From: Neobacillus sp. CF12
GTDB lineage: Bacteria; Bacillota; Bacilli; Bacillales; Cytobacillaceae
Direction of reading: 5' to 3'
Length of the DNA stretch: 64,000 nucleotides
NCBI RefSeq assembly: GCF_030348765.1
Contig: NZ_JAUCEU010000007.1
Location: 124,001-188,000 of the forward strand
Position 1 is the first letter of the stretch, and every line of letters begins with the position of its first letter. The notes below the pieces were generated by a model that had not been told where the DNA came from, did no database searches, and saw only the letters and a list, made by a program, of their open reading frames with translations. The translations under genes and the position numbers were made by a program. Of the stretch, positions 59,806 through 64,000 are shown one piece after another.

Positions 59806-60789
59806 TTGAATGATACTAGGATATCTGAGCAAATTGGAAAAAAAGAATTGGAAAAGAAGATGGAAAGAGTCAGGGGATTATCAAAGATAAAAACTACTAT
59901 TGAACACGATAGATTTCAGAGTAAATTTTTTATTCTAGTGGTGTTGATTCCAACCGCTGTTTGGTTTTTTACATTTATGTTCTATCCAATTTTTCTTACC
60001 TTTAAAAATAGTTTTACTGATGCAAATTTAGCATATAGCGAAGAAAGTTTTATTGGTCTAGAAAATTATAAAAGATTGCTAAGTGATCCTACTTTTCATA
60101 TTGCCCTTAAAAATACAATTTTTGCTTTCCTTTACATTGTGCCAACTACTCTTGTCTTATCTCTTGCGGCAGCTCTATTACTTAATTCATTTAATAAGAA
60201 AATACGAGAAACTTTTACCTTGTTTTACTTTTTGCCTGTCGTCACTTCGATGGTTGCGATAAGTATTGTATGGTCTTGGCTATACAATCCAAGTTACGGA
60301 CTATTCAATTACTTATTGAATCTGGTGGGGTTGCCCACACAAGGTTTTCTCACAGCATCAAAACAAGCATTGCCTTCTATTAGTGCAATCCAAATCTGGA
60401 AAGATGTGGGGTTTTATGCTGTCATTTTCTTAGCTGCCTTACGAAATATACCGAAAACCTACTATGAGGCTGCTACAGTAGATGGGGCTAATAAGTTTCA
60501 AATTTTTCGATACATTACGTTGCCTTTATTGAAACCAATTTTAATTTTTGTAGGTATTGTTTCAACAATTGGAGCATTCAAAATATTTGATCCTATTAAA
60601 GTCATAACCGATGGTGGCCCAGGAAACAGTACGATGGTTCTTGTTCTGTATATTATCCGTCAAGGGATTACCAATTCGGAGATTGGCTATGCATCTGCTA
60701 TAGCTGTCGTAATGTTTGTAATCGTTTTATTGGTTACACTCATTCAGTGGTTCTTAACTCGAACAGATAAAAATGAAGGTATACATTGA
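59806..60789 (+). CDS. ABC sugar permease, MalF-like
   Basis: About 327 aa with a 50-residue cytoplasmic head and six helices. EAA loop YYEAATVDGANKFQIFRYIT; landmark DPIKVITDGGPGNSTMVLVL. AGGAGGGGG fits TTG 59806; the frame back to 59755 has no ribosome site. Confidence 0.92.
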   Translation: MNDTRISEQIGKKELEKKMERVRGLSKIKTTIEHDRFQSKFFILVVLIPTAVWFFTFMFYPIFLTFKNSFTDANLAYSEESFIGLENYKRLLSDPTFHIALKNTIFAFLYIVPTTLVLSLAAALLLNSFNKKIRETFTLFYFLPVVTSMVAISIVWSWLYNPSYGLFNYLLNLVGLPTQGFLTASKQALPSISAIQIWKDVGFYAVIFLAALRNIPKTYYEAATVDGANKFQIFRYITLPLLKPILIFVGIVSTIGAFKIFDPIKVITDGGPGNSTMVLVLYIIRQGITNSEIGYASAIAVVMFVIVLLVTLIQWFLTRTDKNEGIH

Positions 60790-60818
60790 TGACTGTTTTA
60801 TAGAAAGGAGAGAAAAAG

Positions 60819-61649
60819 GTGCAGAGGACTTATCGGTTTAAAAAGTTCAAATTCCTGCAATTTACACTGCTGCTGTTAGGAGCCATGGTAATGATGCTTC
60901 CATTCTGGTGGATGTTGTTGTCATCTTTTAAACCTGCAGGCGAATTACTGCAAGTTCCACCAACATGGTTTCCGAAAAGCTTCTCCCTGTCCAATTATGA
61001 AAAAGTATTGGAGGTTATGCCATTTTGGCATTACCTTTCAAATAGTGTGTTTATTGGAGTTTTAAATACATTTGTAGGTGTCTTAACCAGTTCTTTAGTC
61101 GGATATGTGCTCGCAAAATATCGTTTTTGGGGACGAAAATATGTCATTACAATCATTTTGGTGACAATGATTATTCCTTATCAAGTTCTGATGATTCCTT
61201 TGTTTACCATTATGATGAAAATTGGTTGGGTTGATTCTTATTATGTCTTAACAGTTCCTTATTTCTATAACATTTTTGGAATATTTTTAATGAGGCAATT
61301 CATGTTAGATGTACCGAATGAACTAATCGAAGCAGCTAAAATGGATGGATGCTCACATTTTCGAATTTTTTTCACAATCGTTTTGCCAGTTGTAAAGCCG
61401 GCTCTTGCAACACTAAGTATCCTCCTTTTCATGGAAAGTTGGGATTCATTTTTATGGCCGCTTATTTCGATCAATTCTCAGGAGTACATGACACTGCCAA
61501 TTGGTCTTAACTCATTCTTAAGTGAACATTTTGGAAGATTTGATCAGTTGGTTACGGCTTCTGTAATGTCTGTCTTACCAATGATAATCATTTTTTTAAT
61601 TGCTCAAAAGAGCTTTATAGAAGGAATTTCGCTTACCGGTTCCAAGTAA
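60819..61649 (+). CDS. ABC sugar permease, MalG-like
   Basis: A 276-aa permease with six helices and EAA loop ELIEAAKMDGCSHFRIFFTI. GTG 60819 with AAAGGAGAG upstream. Partner of the preceding permease. Confidence 0.94.
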   Translation: MQRTYRFKKFKFLQFTLLLLGAMVMMLPFWWMLLSSFKPAGELLQVPPTWFPKSFSLSNYEKVLEVMPFWHYLSNSVFIGVLNTFVGVLTSSLVGYVLAKYRFWGRKYVITIILVTMIIPYQVLMIPLFTIMMKIGWVDSYYVLTVPYFYNIFGIFLMRQFMLDVPNELIEAAKMDGCSHFRIFFTIVLPVVKPALATLSILLFMESWDSFLWPLISINSQEYMTLPIGLNSFLSEHFGRFDQLVTASVMSVLPMIIIFLIAQKSFIEGISLTGSK

Positions 61650-61684
61650 TGATGGAATTTACAATCTAAATGAGGTGGATCTTA

Positions 61685-62029
61685 ATGAGTGCTAAGCTTA
61701 CGTCAGATATATTACTAGAACAATTAGAAAAACTAATCTTTACTAAGGAAGAGTTTCAAACCCTTTATGATTATTGTAGTAATCGCAACTATGGTGAAGA
61801 GGGAATCCCTGTTTATTTGTTGCTTGATGATTTGACCAATGATCAAGGTGATACTCAATCAATTCAATCAGGAGATCCGATGTTTAACCTACTGTTAGCA
61901 AAGGCAGCAAACGAATTACTATCTTACCTACAAAAAGAAGGTCATGAGTTGACTGAGCTTGATGTTGCTAAAGCATTTGAATTACTGGCAGAAAAGTATT
62001 TTTCGATAAATCCAGGAACTCCAAAATAA
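61685..62029 (+). CDS. Unknown 114-aa protein in sugar operon
   Basis: Not recognised. A soluble, mainly helical acidic protein (MSAKLTSDILLEQLEKLIFT, FQTLYDYCSNRNYGEEGIPV, ELDVAKAFELLAEKYF). The start ATG 61685 follows GAGGTGG. It lies 35 bases after the permease and one base before the NodB-like gene, so it is part of the operon. No catalytic motif is visible; a regulatory or structural partner is possible. Confidence 0.75.
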   Translation: MSAKLTSDILLEQLEKLIFTKEEFQTLYDYCSNRNYGEEGIPVYLLLDDLTNDQGDTQSIQSGDPMFNLLLAKAANELLSYLQKEGHELTELDVAKAFELLAEKYFSINPGTPK

Positions 62030-62030
62030 G

Positions 62031-62714
62031 ATGAAAAATATGGAACAAACAAAAATGAATCCATTCATACTTAATGGAAGTTATATCCGATCAATAAATT
62101 TCCATAATACTCCCTATTTCCGGGTAGAAGAGTACGAAAGTCAGTTTGCTTTTTATCGCGACCATTTTGAGCCAGTTTCTGAAGAAGATTTAGATGAGTT
62201 TTTTGAGACGAAACGATGGAATAAGAAAAAGCCTGGCTTAATTATCAATTTTTATAACGGATATCGGAATAACTTTGATACTATGTATCCTATTCTAGAA
62301 AAATACGATTTTATTGGATGGTTTTTTTTGGCCACAGAGTTTTTAAGTATACCAGCTAATCAGCAAAAGAAATATGCATCAGACCATACCTTATTACTTG
62401 GCACAAATGAATATGAGGATGCCCGTTTTGCTCTATCATGGGATGAGGTGCGTGAACTAAGCAAGCGTCATGTCATTGCCAGTCATACTAAAACACATAG
62501 TGAACTAATAGAATCTTCAACTGATGAGGATATGGTAAGGGAAATTATTGGCTCAAAGTTTGAAATCGAGGAGCAAATACAGTCCGAAATATCTGCATTC
62601 GTTTGGCTTGGAGGGAAAGAGTTCGCAGGAAATCCATATGCGGCAAGTTATCTCCATCAGGCTGGCTACCGCTATTTATTTAGTAATCTGAAGATTGAAA
62701 AAATTAATAAATGA
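62031..62714 (+). CDS. NodB-like (polysaccharide deacetylase superfamily) protein with altered metal motif
   Basis: About 227 aa, no signal peptide. PGLIINFYNGYRNNF aligns with the first NodB motif (TFDDGYRN) but has Tyr-Asn where the catalytic base Asp and metal Asp stand. The second motif HTKTHSEL is intact. The tail (HQAGYRYLFSN) is also typical. It could be an inactive or repurposed carbohydrate-binding domain, or a deacetylase with another metal arrangement. Cytoplasmic location suggests action on imported sugar. Confidence 0.65.
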   Translation: MKNMEQTKMNPFILNGSYIRSINFHNTPYFRVEEYESQFAFYRDHFEPVSEEDLDEFFETKRWNKKKPGLIINFYNGYRNNFDTMYPILEKYDFIGWFFLATEFLSIPANQQKKYASDHTLLLGTNEYEDARFALSWDEVRELSKRHVIASHTKTHSELIESSTDEDMVREIIGSKFEIEEQIQSEISAFVWLGGKEFAGNPYAASYLHQAGYRYLFSNLKIEKINK

Positions 62715-62727
62715 GGTGAATAAAGGG

Positions 62728-63234
62728 ATGTTAATTAATACGGAACAAAGAGCTTTTCGGTTGGAGATACCGATGCTTCTCTCTTTTCATAAATGCAATG
62801 AAGTCCTTAAGTATGTTGCGAGTACGGTTCCTAAGGATCGCTTTTCCAGTGAAATTAATTATAAAGCAAAGGATAATAACGGCCCTCATTGGTTCGGTTA
62901 CCGATGTTCTATAAAGGAACTTAATAGCAATCTATCACTCTACATTCACTTTGGCTTTATTTTTTTACCCAAAACAAAAGTTGGGTTAATGGTTGAACTT
63001 GATAGAAACAATAATCTCCAGGTATATGAACAGATCTGGGATCAAATTGAAGATTCGTCTTTTTATAAAGTTAATAAAGAAGAAAGTGATTATTTGAAAT
63101 TATTCATTCCAGATGACCATCTTAGTCAAGTAATGGAAGAACATTCAGCAGTTACGCAAGCTGAATTAGTTCAAAAATATTTTATTTCCTGTTGTGATGC
63201 ATTATTACGTGCAGGAAGAAAGGGGAACAAATGA
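62728..63234 (+). CDS. Unknown protein, first of a tandem paralog pair
   Basis: About 168 aa, not recognised. It aligns along its length with the next gene: YKAKDNNGPHWFGYRCSIKE here against NQAKDNFGSYAAGYRCFLSN there, SLYIHFGFIF against ELYIYFGAIY, KVNKEESDYLKLFI against ELNKEETPFVKLFL. Soluble alpha/beta composition. ATG 62728 has GAGGTGA upstream. It overlaps the next gene by four bases. Confidence 0.75.
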   Translation: MLINTEQRAFRLEIPMLLSFHKCNEVLKYVASTVPKDRFSSEINYKAKDNNGPHWFGYRCSIKELNSNLSLYIHFGFIFLPKTKVGLMVELDRNNNLQVYEQIWDQIEDSSFYKVNKEESDYLKLFIPDDHLSQVMEEHSAVTQAELVQKYFISCCDALLRAGRKGNK

Positions 63235-63752
63235 TAAAAAACTCAATTGACTTACAACCCTTTCAATTTCAGCTCGATGATCTTTTATCCTTATTTAACT
63301 TTACTAGAACAGTAAAGAATGTAATTGAAACTGCAAATGGTGATACCTTTGAAGTAATACTGGATAATCAAGCAAAGGATAATTTTGGTTCATATGCAGC
63401 TGGATATCGATGCTTTTTGAGTAATAAAAAGAATCAGAAGGAACTTTATATCTATTTTGGTGCAATATATAGTTATAAAAAGCAGGCCGGTATTTTTGCT
63501 GAAGTCGATCTGAACAGTAATCGTGAACTTTTTGATCAAGTTTGGAATAATATTCAACCCTCAGAGCAATATGAGCTAAATAAAGAAGAAACTCCCTTTG
63601 TTAAACTTTTTTTAACTCCTCAACAGCATAGGGCATTAATGGAAGAAACAGATGTAGGTAAGCAGACAGAGTTATTACGTGTATTTTTTATAGAAGTTTG
63701 TAAAGCATTTGCTAATACTTTATCAAACAATGGGGGAATTAAATATGAATAA
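63231..63752 (+). CDS. Unknown protein, second of a tandem paralog pair
   Basis: A 173-aa paralog of the preceding protein (see the shared AKDN..G...GYRC and NKEE motifs). ATGA overlap with it and an 8-base overlap with the GH4 gene show tight coupling. Pairing suggests a heterodimer. Function unknown; conserved Asn/Asp and Cys-Arg in AKDN and GYRC are the best candidates for key residues. Confidence 0.75.
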   Translation: MIKNSIDLQPFQFQLDDLLSLFNFTRTVKNVIETANGDTFEVILDNQAKDNFGSYAAGYRCFLSNKKNQKELYIYFGAIYSYKKQAGIFAEVDLNSNRELFDQVWNNIQPSEQYELNKEETPFVKLFLTPQQHRALMEETDVGKQTELLRVFFIEVCKAFANTLSNNGGIKYE

Positions 63753-64000
63753 AGATAGAAAAAAAATAGTCTTAATTGGTGCGGGAAGTGCTGTTTTTAC
63801 ACAAGGGTTACTTGCTGACTTTATTCAGGCAAAAGACTTTGGTTCCTGGGAAGTGGGATTGGTAGATATTGATAAAAAGGCATTAGATTCTATCACTCTT
63901 TTAGCAAAGAAAATGGTTGCCAAAATGAACGCGGATATTGTGATTAGTTCTTCGCAAGATCGACGTGAGTTGCTTCCAGGTGCGGATGTTGTGGTTACGA
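63745..64000 (+). CDS. GH4-family NAD-dependent glycosidase (3' end outside window)
   Basis: The first 85 codons are seen. VLIGAGSAVFTQGLLADFIQ is the GH4 nucleotide-binding start (G-A-G-S), with LVDIDKKALDSITLLAKKMV following. GH4 enzymes use NAD, Mn and an oxidation-elimination mechanism, and include alpha-galactosidases, alpha-glucosidases and alpha-glucuronidases. Ribosome site TGGGGGAA. It probably cleaves the imported glycoside. Confidence 0.92.
   Translation, partial: MNKDRKKIVLIGAGSAVFTQGLLADFIQAKDFGSWEVGLVDIDKKALDSITLLAKKMVAKMNADIVISSSQDRRELLPGADVVVT

Overview
The window is AT-rich, uses strong Shine-Dalgarno sites (AAGGAGG type), and carries a three-gene spore-germination receptor operon, a cold-shock gene and a SigV/RsiV pair. 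This points to an endospore-forming Bacillaceae chromosome (Bacillus sensu lato). The sequence alone does not settle genus or species.

Left end (1-7.6 kb): an HD-GYP signalling protein, then a 951-bp IS1595-like element with intact ends and a perfect 8-bp target duplication. The element holds a VOC (glyoxalase-fold) gene and only the 3' part of a transposase. Next come yceI behind two MhqR-type operators, a secreted collagen-like/Hcp-fold protein, a DinB-family gene, an ArsR regulator that appears leaderless, a VOC gene and a Rossmann-fold oxidoreductase.

Accessory stretch (6.9-15.6 kb, with outliers at 1.2-1.8 and 29.7 kb): small unrelated genes (VOC, ABM monooxygenase, GNAT, DinB, membrane and hypothetical proteins). 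They are separated by copies of a composite repeat made of hairpin, rho-independent terminator and hairpin. Several genes here are broken or lack an AUG/GUG/UUG start.

15.6-26.5 kb: germination receptor operon (A-B-C, minus strand), LysR regulator, two VanY-type carboxypeptidases (one with four near-identical SH3 repeats) around sigV-rsiV, and a TetR regulator with a paired SMR exporter.

26.7-39 kb: sugar use. An AraC regulator diverges from a GH105 hydrolase. A YesM/YesN two-component system precedes an ABC sugar importer and an intracellular GH5 enzyme.

39-52 kb: two MscS-type channels, gene remnants (MFS, ECF sigma), two SRPBCC proteins, a DHFR-like protein, and a signalling cluster of hybrid kinase, CheR, REC-PAS-PAS kinase and an RbsB-like binding protein.

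52-64 kb: a CcpA-regulated secreted GH43 enzyme, and a tRNA-Sec-like gene with a tyrosine-recombinase remnant beside it. Then a flavin reductase and a long operon share the same promoter/operator module. The operon encodes a D-2-hydroxyacid dehydrogenase, an ABC sugar importer, a 114-aa unknown, a NodB-like protein with a changed metal motif, two tandem unknown paralogs and a GH4 glycosidase. It runs off the window and is the best candidate for an undescribed catabolic system. The repeat-delimited gene array is the best candidate for an undescribed genome-plasticity system.
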